Positions 25,101-37,369 of a stretch of 64,000 bases of DNA are shown here, piece after piece; positions within the stretch are counted from its first letter, which is position 1, and every line of letters starts with the position of its first letter. Below the pieces are notes generated by a model. It was not told the DNA's origin and made no database searches. It was given only the letters and a program-made list of their open reading frames with translations. The position numbers and the translations under genes were made by a program. Source of the DNA: Panopea generosa (taxonomy: Eukaryota > Mollusca > Bivalvia > Adapedonta > Hiatellidae). The stretch spans positions 10,887,874 to 10,951,873 of the forward strand of contig CM055907.1 in NCBI GenBank assembly GCA_029582155.1, in the 5' to 3' direction.

Positions 25101-28100
25101 TCCATCCCATCACTACTGATGACCTATATTTGTACTTACTCTACAAGACACAACCAGACTAAGGTACAAACCAAGTATACACGAGTATCCATCCCATCAC
25201 TACTGATGACCTATATTTGTACTTACTCTACAAGACACAACCAGACTACAGTACAAACCAAGTATACATGAGTATCCATCCCATCACTACTGATGACCTA
25301 TATTTGTACTTACTCTACAAGACACAACCAGGCTACAGTACAAACCAAGTATACACAAGTATCCATCCCATCACTACTGATGACCTATATTTGTACTTAC
25401 TCGACAAGACACAACCAGGCTACAGTACAAACCAAGTATACATGAGTATCCATCCCATCACTACTGATGACCTATATTTTTACTCACTAAACAAGACACA
25501 ACAAGACCACGGTACAAACCAAGTATACACGAGTATCCATCCCATCACTACTGATGACCTATATTTGTACTCACTCAACAATACACAACAAGACTACGGT
25601 ACAAACCAAGTATACACGAGTATTCATCCCATCACTACTGATGACCTATATTTGTACTTACTCAACAAGACACAACCAGGCTACGGTACAAACCAAGTAT
25701 ACACGAGTATCCATCCCATCACTACTGATATCCTATATTTGTACTTACTCTACAAGACACAACCAGGCTACAGTACAAAGTATACACGAGTATCCATCCC
25801 ATTACTACTGATGACCTATATTTGTACTTACTCAACAAGACACAACCAGACTACAGTACAAACCAAGTATACACTAGTATCCATCCCATCACTACTGATG
25901 ACCTATATTTGTACTTACTCGACAAAACACAACCAGGCTACAGTACAAACCAAGTATACATGAGTATCCATCCCATCACTACTGATGACCTACATCTGTA
26001 CTTACTCTACAAGACACAACAAGACTACTGTACAAACCAAGTATACACGAGTATCCATCACATCACTACTGATGACCTATATTTGTACTTACTCTTCAAG
26101 ACACAACCAGACTGCTGTACAAACCAAGTATACATAAGTATTTATCTCATCACTACTGATGACCTATATTTGTACTTACTCTACAAGACACAACCAGGCT
26201 ACAGTACAAACCAAGTATACACGAGTTTCCATCACATCACTAATGATGATCTCTATTTGTACTTACTCTACAAGACACAACCAGGCTACAGTAGAAACCA
26301 AGTATACACGAGTATCCATCACATCACTAATGATGACCTATATTTGTACTTACTCTACAAGACACAACCAGGCTACAGTACAAACCAAGTATACACGAGT
26401 ATCCATCCCATCACTACTGATGACCTATATTTGTTCTTAATCTACAAGACACAACCAGACTACTGTACAAACCAAGTATACACGAGTTTCCATCACATCA
26501 CTACTGATGACCTATATTTGTACTTACTCTACAAGACACAACCAGACTACTGTACAAACCAAGTATACATGAGTATTCATCCCATCACTACTGATGACCT
26601 ATATTTGTACTTACTCTACAAGACACAACCAGACTACAGTACAAACCAAGTATACATGAGTATCCATCCCACTACTGATGACCTATATTTGTACTTACTC
26701 TACAAGACACAACAAGACTACTGTACAAACCAAGTATACATGAGTATCCATCCCATCACTACTGATGACCTATATTTGTACTTACTCTACAAGACACAAT
26801 TAGACTACTGTACAAACCAAGTATACACGAGTATCTATCCCATCACTACTGATGACCTATATTTGTACTTACTCTACAAGACACAACAAGACTACTGTAC
26901 AAACCAAGTATACACGAGTATCCATCACATCACTACTGATGACCTATATTTGTACTTACTCTACAAGACACAACAAGACTACTGTACAAACCAAGTATAC
27001 ATGAGTATCCATCACATCACTACTGATGACCTATATTTGTACTTACTCTAAAAGACACAACCAGACTAAGGTACAAACCAAGTATACACGAGTATCCATC
27101 CCATCACTACTGATTACCTGTATTTGTACTTACTCTACAAGACACAACCAGACTACAGTACAAATCAAGTATACATGAGTATCCATCCCATCACTACTGA
27201 TGACCTATATTTGTACTTACTCTACAAGACACAACCAGGCTACAGTACAAACCAAGTATACACAAGTATCCATCCCATCACTTCTGATGACCTATATTTG
27301 TACTTACTCGACAAGACACAACCAGGCTACAGTACAAACCAAGTATACATGAGTATCCATCCCATCACTACTGATGACCTATATTTGTACTCACTCAACA
27401 AGACACAACAAGACTACGGTAAAAACCAAGTATACACCAGTATCCATCCCATCACTACTGATGACCTATATTTGTACTCACTCAACAATACACAACAAGA
27501 CTACGGTACAAACCAAGTATACACGAGTATTCATCCCATCACTACTGATGACCTATATTTGTACTTACTCAACAAGACACAACCAGGCTATGGTACAAAC
27601 CAAGTATACACGAGTATCCATCCCATCACTACTGATATCCTATATTTGTACTTACTCTACAAGACACAACCAGGCTACAGTACAAACCAAGTATACACGA
27701 GTATCCATCCCATTCCTACTGATGACCTATATTTGTACTTAATCAACAAGACACAACCAGACTACAGTACAAACCAAGTATACACTAGTATCCATCTCAT
27801 CACTACTGATGACCTATATTTGTACTTACTCGACAAAACACAACAAGACTACAGTACAAACCAAGTATACATGAGTATCCATCCCATCACTACTAATGAC
27901 CTATATTTGTACTTACTCGACAAGACACAACCAGGCTACAGTACAAACCAAGTATACACAAGTATCCATCCCATCACTACTGATGACCTATATTTGTACT
28001 TACTCTACAAGACACAACCAGACTACAGTACAAACCAAGTATACATGAGTATCCATCCCATCACTACTGATGACCTATATTTGTATTTACTCTACAAGAC

Positions 28101-30884
28101 ACAACCAGGCTACAGTACAAACCAAGTATACACAAGTATCCATCCCATCACTACTGATGACCTATATTTGTACTTACTCGACAAGACACAAACAGGCTAC
28201 AGTACAAACCAAGTATACATGAGTATCCATCCCATCACTACTGATGACCTATATTTGTACTCACTCAACAAGACACAACAAGACTACAGTACAAACCAAG
28301 TATACACGAGTATCCATCCCATCACTACTGATGACCTATATTTGTACTCACTCAACAATACACAACAAGACTACGGTACAAACCAAGTATACACGAGTAT
28401 TCATCCCATCACTACTGATGACCTATATTTGTACTTACTCAACAAGACACAACCAGGCTACGGTACAAACCAAGTATACACGATTATCCATCCCATCACT
28501 ACTGATATCCTATATTTGTACTTACTCTACAAGACACAACCAGGCTACAGTACAAACCAAGTATACACGAGTATCCATCCCATTACTACTGATGACCTAT
28601 ATTTGTACTTACTCAACAAGACACAACCAGACTACAGTACAAACCAAGTATACACTAGTATCTTTCCCATCACTACTGATGACCTATATTTGTACTTACT
28701 CGACAAGACACAACCAGGCTACAGTACAAACCAAGTATACATGAGTATCCATCCCATCACTACTGATGACCTATATCTGTACTTACTCTACAAGACACAA
28801 CAAGACTACTGTACAAACCAAGTATACACGAGTATCCATCACATCACTACTGATGACCTATATTTGTACTTACTCTTCAAGACACAACCAGGCTACAGTA
28901 CAAACCAAGTATACACGAGTTTCCATCACATCACTAATGATGATCTATATTTGTACTTACTCTACAAGACACAACCAGGCTACAGTACAAACCAAGTATA
29001 CATGAGTATCCATCACATCACTAATGATGACCTATATTTGTACTTACTCTACAAGACACAACCAGGCTACAGTACAAACCAAGTATACACGAGTATCCAT
29101 CCCATCACTACTGATGACCTATATTTGTACTTAATCTACAAGACACAACCAGACTACTGTACAAACCAAGTATACACGAGTTTCCATCACATCACTACTG
29201 ATGACCTATATTTGTACTTACTCTACAAGACACAACCAGACTACTGTACAAACCAAGTATAGTTGAGTATCCATCACATCACTACTGATGACCTATATTT
29301 GTACTTACTCTACAAGACACAACCAGACTACAGTACAAACCAAGTATACATGAGTATCCATCCCATCACTACTGATGACCTATATTTGTACTAACTCTAC
29401 AAGACACAACAAGACTACTGTACAAACCAAGTATACATGAGTATCCATCCCATCACTACTGATGACCTATATTTGTACTTACTCTACAAGACACAATCAG
29501 ACTACTGTACAAACCAAGTAAACACGAGTATCTATCCCATCACTACTGATGACCTATATTTGTACTTACTCTACAAGACACAACAAGACTACTGTACAAA
29601 CCAAGTATACACGAGTATCCATCACATCACTACTGATGACCTATATTTGTACTTACTCTACAAGACACAACAAGACTACTGTACAAACCAAGTATACACG
29701 AGTATCCATCACAGCACTACTGATGACCTATATTTGTACTTACTCTACAAGACACAACCAGACTAAGGTACAAACCAAGTATACACGAGTATCCATCCCA
29801 TCACTACTGATGACCTATATTTGTACTCACTCAACAAGACACAACAAGACTACGGTAAAAACCAAGTATACACGAGTATCCATCCCATCACTACTGATGA
29901 CCTATATTTGTACTCACTCAACAATACACAACAAGACTACGGTAAAAACCAAGTATACACGAGTATTCATCCCATCACTACTGATGACCTATATTTGTAC
30001 TTACTCAACAAGACACAACCAGGCTACGGTACAAACCAAGTATACACGAGTATCCATCCCATCACTACTGATATCCTATATTTGTACTTACTCTACAAGA
30101 CACAACCAGGCTACAGTACAAACCAAGTATACACGAGTATCCATCCCATTACTACTGATGACCTATATTTGTACTTACTCAACAAGACACAACCAGACTA
30201 CAGTACAAACCAAGTATACACTAGTATCCATCCCATCACTACTGATGACCTATATTTGTACTTACTCGACAAGACACAACCAGGCTACAATACAAACCAA
30301 GTATACATGAGTATCCATCCCATCACTACTGATGACCTATATCTGTACTTACTCAACAAGACACAACAAGACTACAGTACAAACCAAGTATACATGAGTA
30401 TCCATCCCATCACTATTAATGACCTATATTTGTACTTACTCGACAAGACACAACCAGGTTACAGTACAAACCAAGTATACACAAGTATCCATCCCATCAC
30501 TACTGATGACCTATATTTGTACTTACTCGACAAGACACAACCAGGCTACAGTACAAACCAAGTATACATGAGTATCCATCCCATCACTACTGATGACCTA
30601 TATTTGTACTTACTCAACAAGACACAACAAGACTACGGTACAAACCAAGTATACACGAGTATCCATCCCATCACTACTGATGACCTATATTTGTACTTAC
30701 TCAACAAGACACAACAAGACTACGGTACAAACCAAGTATACACGATTATTCATCCCATCACTACTGATGACCTATATTTATACTTACTCAACAAGACACA
30801 ACAAGACTACGGTACAAACCACGTATACATGAGTATCCATCCCATCACTACTGATGACCTATATTTGTACTTACTCGACAAGAG
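19192..30884. repeat. 87-bp satellite array, about 134 units
   Basis: The unit on the plus strand is ACCTATATTTGTACTTACTC, TACAAGACACAACAAGACTA, CGGTACAAACCAAGTATACA, CGAGTATCCATCCCATCACT, ACTGATG. As 87 is a multiple of 3, two plus frames stay open for long stretches, which is not evidence of coding; host-gene transcription would run on the minus strand. On that strand each unit has CTTGT(A/C/T)GAGTAAGTAC, the same donor that ends the USP9X-like exon at 30875, and the last unit overlaps that exon's end by about 10 bases. Occasional units have lost the donor or carry small deletions. A larger order is visible from about 25.4 kb. Confidence 0.95.
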
Positions 30885-30990
30885 CTGCGATGACTGTAAC
30901 AGACAGAGGTGGGCCAGTAATGAATCTGTCTAACAAAATTTGAAACCCATCCAGTGATCCAAATCTGTTGATCAAGTCTACCAACCAACC
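30875..30990 (-). CDS. USP9X: USP9X-like exon at edge of satellite
   Basis: Acceptor TATATTTACAG, phase 0. It encodes [38 protein letters not shown], and ends GA|GTAAGTAC in phase 2. It aligns over its whole length to USP9[20 protein letters not shown]. The donor lies inside the last 87-bp satellite unit. No following exon was found on the minus strand before the window's start. Confidence 0.8.
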
Positions 30991-31206
30991 CTGTAAATAT
31001 AAAAGTATGCCGTTTAGAAAATTGATCAAAGAAAAACTTTACCCATAATTTACAGGTTTCATTTGGCAAGGAGTTACCTTACATAGATCACCTACAAAAG
31101 GATGGCTCTGCCTTTTATAATGTCAATAGAGCAATTCATTAATTTATTTGTAATCTCTGATTTTATAACTAATGTGTTTTGTTTGATCAAGTTTTAGTTT
31201 CTCCAT
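30991..31206. other. intron start, nothing recognised
   Basis: Short AT-rich stretch between the USP9X-like exon and the first MITE. Confidence 0.4.
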
Positions 31207-31450
31207 CTGGACCCAGTTGTTCAAAACTCTGTTAGCATGACTATCTGTTCGACAATTTTGTAACTTCAATAGTTTCTATACTTAATGGTTTTATGGCAAT
31301 TTAAGTGCATTTTCAGAAACAAAATGGCATATTTTCATAATTTTCAACCAAATTCTAGCCTAAAATGCTATAAATCTCAATATATCCTGATTTTAAAAAA
31401 TAACACTTTTCCCAGGGTTAAGCTAACCATGCTTTGAACAACTGGGTCCA
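31207..31450. mobile_element. MITE with CTGGACCCAG termini
   Basis: Left CTGGACCCAGTTGTTCAAAA and right TTTGAACAACTGGGTCCAG form about 30-base inverted repeats (also GTTAGC against GCTAAC) around an AT-rich core. Non-coding. Confidence 0.75.
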
Positions 31451-31670
31451 GAGAGTGGTCCAAGCCGCAGAAGTCTTATGACCACTTACCACTGAAGTTG
31501 TGGATTCCAGCCCAACTGGGTCCAAAAACTGAAAGAGTTTGCCAGTTACTTGCTGAAGGACTGTGATTCAACGCGGATTCATATTGAGGTCTTTTCCACC
31601 AATAAAACTGGATATACCATTACCTGTTGTGTGTTCCGAATTGAAAGTGCTAGAACATACATATGAAGTA
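31450..31670 (+). mobile_element. family B SINE
   Basis: AGTGGTCCAAGCCGCAGAAG near the start and GTGGATTCCAGCCC as a degenerate B box. The tail CTTTTCCACCAATAAAACTG matches 18640 and 54945 copies. It directly abuts the preceding MITE. Confidence 0.7.
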
Positions 31671-31854
31671 ATCGACAGCCAGAAACAGGATGATAAAAAT
31701 CAGCCCACTTTCAGTCTTCCACTACAGAGCAACTGAACAAACTTAACCGTAAATCAGACTGCTTTGGAAAAATATTTTGATACACCGTTCAAGTCACATG
31801 ATTAAAACAAGAAATTGTTTGTCAACAGCAGTTAACATTTTTTAAACTGACCAC

Positions 31855-34610
31855 AGATGGTTCTTGATAGATAATAGTTAACATTTTTAAACTGAACACA
31901 GATAATTCTTGTTAGTTAACATTTTTAAACTGAACAAAGATGGTTCTTGATAGATAATAGTTAACCTTTTTAAACTGTATACAGATGGTTCTTGATAGAT
32001 AATAGTTAACATTTTTTAACTGAATACAGATGGTTCTTGATAGATAATAGTTAACATTTTTAAACTGAACACAGATAGTTCTTGATAGTTAACATTTTTA
32101 AACTGAACAAAGATGGTTCTTGATAGATAATAGTTAACATTTTCAAACTGAACACAGATGGTTCTTGATAGATAATAGTTAACATTTTTAAACTGAACAC
32201 AGATAGTTCTTGATAGTTAACATTTTTAAACTGAACAAAGATGGTTCTTGATAGATAATAGTTAACGTTTTCAAACTGAACACAGATGGTTCTTGATAGA
32301 TAATAGTTAACATTTTTAAACTGAACACAGATAGTTCTTGATAGTTAACATTTTTAAACTGACCACAGATGGTTCTTGATAGATAATAGTTAACATTTTT
32401 AAACTGAACACAGATAGTTCTTGATAGTTAACATTTTTAAACTGACCACAGATGGTTCTTGATAGATAATAGTTAACATTTTTAAACTGAACACAGATAG
32501 TTCTTGATAGTTAACATTTTTAAACTGAACAAAGATGGTTCTTGATAGATAATAGTTAACCTTTTTAAACTGTATACAGATGGTTCTTGATAGATAATAG
32601 TTAACATTTTTTAACTGAATACAGATGGTTCTTGATAGATAATAGTTAACATTTTTAAACTGAACACAGATAATTCTTGATAGTTAACATTTTTAAACTG
32701 AACAAAGATGGTTCTTGATAGATAATAGTTAACCTTTTTAAACTGTATACAGATGGTTCTTGATAGATAATAGTTAACATTTTTAAACTGAATACAGATG
32801 GTTCTTGATAGATAATAGTTAACATTTTTAAACTGTATACAGATGGTTCTTGATAGATAATAGTTAACATTTTTAAACTGAACACAGATAATTCTTGATA
32901 GTTAACATTTTTAAACTGAACAAAGATGGTTCTTGATAGATAATAGTTAACCTTTTTAAACTGTATACAGATGGTTCTTGATAGATAATAGTTTACATTT
33001 TTAAACTGAATACAGATGGTTCTTGATAGATAATAGTTAACATTTTTAAACTGAACACAGATAGTTCTTGATAGTTAACATTTTTAAACTGAACAAAGAT
33101 GGTTCTTGATAGATAATAGTTAACATTTTCAAACTGAACACAGATGGTTCTTGATAGATAATAGTTAACATTTTTAAACTGAACACAGATAGTTCTTGAT
33201 AGTTAACATTTTTAAACTGAACAAAGATGGTTATTGATAGATAATAGTTAACATTTTCAAACTGAACACAGATGGTTCTTGATAGATAATAGTTAACATT
33301 TTTAAACTGAACACAGATAGTTCTTGATAGTTAACATTTTTAAATTGAACAAAGATGGTTCTTGATAGATAATATTTAACATTTTCAAACTGAACACAGA
33401 TGGTTCGTGATAGATAATAGTTAACATTTTTAAACTGAACACAGATAGTTCTTGATAGTTAATATTTTTAAACTGAACAAAGATGGTTCTTGATAGATAA
33501 TAGTTAACATTTTTAAACTGAACACAGATAGTTCTTGATAGTTAACATTTTTAAACTGAACAAAGATGGTTCTTGATAGATAATAGTTAACATTTTCTAA
33601 CTGAACACAGATGTTCTTGATAGATAATAGTTAACATTTTTAAACTGAACACAGATAGTTCTTGATAGTTAACATTTTTAAACTGAACAAAGATGGTTCT
33701 TGATAGATAATAGTTAACATTTTTAAACTGAATACAGATAGTTCTTGATAGATAAAAGTTAACATTTTTAAACTGAACACAGATGGTTCTTGATAGATAA
33801 TAGTTAACATTTTCAAACTGAACACAGATGGTTCTTGATAGATAATAGTTAACATTTTTAAACTGTATACAGATGGTTCTTGATAGATAATAGTTAACAT
33901 TTTTAAACTGAATACAGATGGTTCTTGATAGATAATAGTTAACATTTTTAAACTGAATACAGATGATTCTTGATAATTAACATTTTCAAACTGAACAAAG
34001 ATGGTTCTTGATAGATAAAGTTAACATTTTTAAACTGAACACAGATGGTTCTTGATAGATAAAGTTAACATTTTTAAACTGAACACAGATGGTTCTTGAT
34101 AGATAATAGTTAACATTTTTAAACTGAATACAGATGGTTCTTGATTGATAATAGTTAACATTTTTAAACTGAATACAGATGGTTCTTGATAGTTAACATT
34201 TTCAAACTGAACAAAGATGGTTCTTGATAGATAATAGTTAACCTTTTTAAACTGAACACAGATGGTTCTTGATAGATAAAATTAACATTTTTAAACTGAA
34301 CACAGATGGTTCTTGATAGATAAAGTTAACATTTTTAAACTGAACACAGATGGTTCTTGATAGATAATAGTTAACATTTTTAAACTGAATACAGATGGTT
34401 CTTGATAGTTAACATTTTCAAACTGAACAAAGATGGTTCTTGATAGATAATAGTTAACCTTTTTAAACTGAACACAGATGGTTCTTGATAGATAAAGTTA
34501 ACATTTTTAAACTGAACACAGATGGTTCTTGATAGATAAAGTTAACGTTTTTAAATTCAACACGGATGGTTCTTGATAGATAATAGTTAACATTTTTAAA
34601 CTAAACACAA
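31855..34610. repeat. 45/38-bp satellite in USP9X-like intron
   Basis: Roughly 65 units. The long form is GTTCTTGATAGATAATAGTT, AACATTTTTAAACTGAACAC, AGATG (45 bp). A short form lacks GATAATA (38 bp). Long and short units alternate in runs, e.g. 32060-32530 and 33050-33560, giving a composite period. Minus-strand open frames of 76-101 codons follow from the 45-bp period. Confidence 0.93.
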
Positions 34611-34618
34611 ATCTTTCT

Positions 34619-34687
34619 TAAGGCCATAATAAATTAATTGCTAGATTATCATCCCCGATAATCTAGCAATTAGTTTATTATGGCCTA
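34619..34687. mobile_element. palindromic mini-MITE inside satellite
   Basis: TTAGGCCATAATAAATTAAT...GATTATCATCCCC is followed at once by its near-perfect complement CCGATAATCTAGCAATTAG...ATTATGGCCTAA. This is a hairpin with about 33-base arms and almost no loop, with the same termini as the MITE at 2309-2496. It interrupts the satellite, which resumes at 34688. Confidence 0.75.
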
Positions 34688-34835
34688 ATAGATAATAGTT
34701 TAACATTTTTAAACTGAACACAGATTGTTCTTGATAGATAATACATGTAATTAACATTTTTAAACTGAACACAGATGGGTCTTGATAGATAATAGTTTAA
34801 ACAGAACACAGATGGTATTTGATAGATTATCTTAG
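34688..34835. repeat. degenerate end of 45-bp satellite
   Basis: Three diverged units after the palindrome (e.g. AGATTGTTCTTGATAGATAA), then loss of the pattern. Confidence 0.7.
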
Positions 34836-34849
34836 TTTACACAATAAAC

Positions 34850-34935
34850 ATTTTGAGGGGTGAATGCGGAAAAGGTATAAGTGCATATAAATAAATAAGC
34901 ACTTAGACCTTTTTTGCTTTCACCCCCTCGATTTG
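34850..34935. mobile_element. short hairpin element
   Basis: GAGGGGTGAATGCGGAAAAG and CTTTTTTGCTTTCACCCCCTC are inverted, with GTGCATAT against ATAAGCAC inside. Total about 80 bases, apparently a terminal-repeat-only MITE. Confidence 0.55.
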
Positions 34936-34978
34936 CAGTTACTGAACCCAGTTCCATGATTCATAACATTTCCTAAAA

Positions 34979-35172
34979 CAGTCAAACCTGTGCAAGTGGT
35001 CACCTCTATTGAGCAGCCATTTGTCTCAAGTAGCCACATTTGCTATTTCCAATGTTTATGCTTTCAGAGCAAATTAACATACTTTCAGAGCAAATTAACC
35101 TTAAGCAACAACCTGCCTTAAAAGGCCACTTTTGCTGCTCCCTTGATTGGCTGCTCAAGACGGGTTTGACTG
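34979..35172. mobile_element. pogo/Tigger-like MITE, reverse copy
   Basis: Starts CAGTCAAACCTGTGCAAGTG and ends AAGACGGGTTTGACTG with TA after it. The body is the complement of the copy at 18916-19091. Confidence 0.75.
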
Positions 35173-35373
35173 TATTATATTGAACTTTATAAAAAACAGA
35201 TTAATAAGGTATATTCAAACCTACATAAGGGGTTTCACATTTCAGTGACTTTGCACTGAGGCCTTCATCGTATTGAACTGTCTTTGATTGACGCTCTTTA
35301 TTGCATGCATGGAAACTGAAAAATAACTTCATAGTGTAAGTTTAATCATCTTTATAACATTTAAACTAATCAT

Positions 35374-35611
35374 TTAACCCTTTACTTCATATAGACACCT
35401 TTTCCTGCACCAATCACAGAAGGCCTTTGAAAACAGTGCAGGAGGAGTTCAGGTTGCTCGTAACGAGCAATCTGAACACTTCCTGCACTGTTTTCCACTC
35501 TGTCGGTTAATATAAACATAATTCACCCAATAATTCAAAGCCTTCTATATTAGGTGTCCAAAGGCGTCTATATTAGGTGTCCAAAGGTGTCAATGTGAAG
35601 TAAGGGGTAAT
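35374..35611. mobile_element. MITE with TTAA ends and internal palindrome, copy 2
   Basis: TTAACCCTTTACTTCATATA at the left and GTGAAGTAAGGGGTAA at the right. The internal palindrome GCTCGTAACGAGC is identical to that in 16819-17047. One inner segment (GGTGTCCAAAGGCGTCTATA) is duplicated. Confidence 0.72.
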
Positions 35612-35754
35612 CTAGTATGGGTAACATAAAATCAAATCAAAATTTTCAAAATAACAATAACAAAATACAGAAAAGGAGACAAATTCAACCCAACCGGATA
35701 CATTGTGATAACATTCACATCAAATTTAATGTAAACTCAAGAAATATTTTCATT

Positions 35755-36250
35755 CTTTAACTTAATCAAGGACTTGTATAGAAGGATAGGAAACTTGTAT
35801 CTCCTGACTGAATGTTGAAGAAATAGCACAAGAAGGTTTCATAATTTAACTAATCATTCCTAATTCAAAGGCAACTGATTTCTTTTACATACACTGTAAG
35901 TTGTATGTAATCTTTGAGGTTAAAACATGTGCCAATCACGCAAAATGATCTTGAATTAAAGATATTGAGGTTTGAAGGAAAAATTATCCTAATTTATTGT
36001 TATTTTAGCTGCAGTACACAAATTTTGTAATCCCAAATACTTCAACAATTTTAAACATAAATTTCTGGGAATGGTATTGTTTTGATGAGAATTTCATTCT
36101 GCAATGTAAGAATTTTGATTTCTGTTCATGAGATGATGGAAGTTAAGATAATTGAAAACGAGATATTGCGAGATTTTGCGTAGATATGCGAGCGTTCACA
36201 AAATTTCAATCATTTGCCTTTCCTTCTCTATATAATTCCTTGACTAAATT
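35755..36250. repeat. dispersed repeat block, copy 1
   Basis: Matches 59835-60302 over about 470 bases (e.g. CTGTAAGTTGTATGTAATCT, GAGATTTTGCGT, CTCTATATAATTCCT) at roughly 85% by eye. No coding frame or inverted ends seen. Confidence 0.75.
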
Positions 36251-36624
36251 GGTATTGAATAAGTTATTATCAGATGATACAATGGGGAAAATTTTTCAAA
36301 TTCTTGTTGTTGGTCAAAATGGATTATTGCTGCCAACATTTGAAAGAACAACTGGATTAAATACCATTTTCAACAAATTTCAGGTTATATATATATATGG
36401 GTTACCAGTACTCTTGGTGAATGAATCTCAGTAGAACCGTTATCCTTTGGCAAGTAATCCTTCCCTCCCCGCCCCCACCCCCTGAAGCTCTTGACTGAGA
36501 TTAAAGTAGATAAAAATGCTTATATATCTGCTGGATTTTGCATAAAAACTGACATTCATACATAGCCATTAATATAATATTAATAGTAGAAAAAATTCAT
36601 GAGAAATTTAATTGCTTGATTGAT

Positions 36625-36905
36625 TGGAATTTTAGCATCATTTTTATGCCATCGAGGCTAACAGACAATCAGTTAACCTAACCACTGTTTCCTGGGATCC
36701 CGGAAGGCTAACCAGTACCCAAGCACACCCATCTCCACAAGTAACTGACAACTTTCTCATTGGAATCAGTGGTGAAAAACAAATGATAATGAGATGAAAT
36801 GTTGTATATCAATCATTACGGAGACTGTGGACGAATGGGCATTCAAACTCACGACCCTTGGATTGATAATCAGACACGCTAACGACTGAACTAATTGGGC
36901 CCGGA
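36625..36905 (-). mobile_element. family A SINE, full length
   Basis: Minus-strand head GGGCCCAATTAGTTCAGTCG and B box near GAGTTTGAATGCCC. The body ends at AAAAATGATGCTAAAATTCC. It lies in the USP9X-like intron. Confidence 0.75.
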
Positions 36906-37119
36906 TTATAGAAATTTAATAACATGTGACTCACTTGCAACGAGGATTAAACACCAAGGCCAGCAACTTCAGTAACGGTAAGCAATCTTGTGACAATTTG
37001 GTAACACAAAGCTCTACCAACTTCTCTGCATTCATTAATATACCTTTCTGGAGATAAGATAAATATTCTGAATAAAACTGGTCATATAAAGATGGTCACA
37101 AATAAGAAGATTTATTATG

Positions 37120-37310
37120 TGGAGCATGTGGTCCAGTGGTAGAGCACCTGCCCTATGATCGATAGGTCATGGATGCTATCCTTCACCACTGCTTTGTATT
37201 GTTTCTTTGATACAAGACATTTTTTCTGCATATATATGCTTAGTACTGATTTTTCTCAGGAAGACTTTGAGAGCATGAATTGCATACATTGTAATAACTT
37301 ATTTCACAAT
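37120..37310 (+). mobile_element. tRNA-derived SINE, family D
   Basis: ATGTGGTCCAGTGGTAGAGC is a clear A box; the B box is degraded (GGTCATGGATGC). The body TTAGTACTGATTTTTCTCAG plus GAAGACTTTGAGAG matches the copy at 50770-50945. Confidence 0.65.
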
Positions 37311-37369
37311 CGAAGTAAAATAAATAAGTTTAAAATAAATAAGACGTTTTTATAATCACACACATTTCA

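Noticed and set aside
27124-29262. 712-codon open frame of [19 protein letters not shown]-type repeats
   Set aside because: The 87-bp period is a multiple of 3, so open frames appear automatically, and a second plus frame is open as well. Stops occur irregularly, units have small indels, and the only gene context runs on the other strand. A satellite, not a repeat protein.
19192-30884. CRISPR-like array
   Set aside because: No unique spacers between repeats; units are contiguous, and the DNA is eukaryotic.
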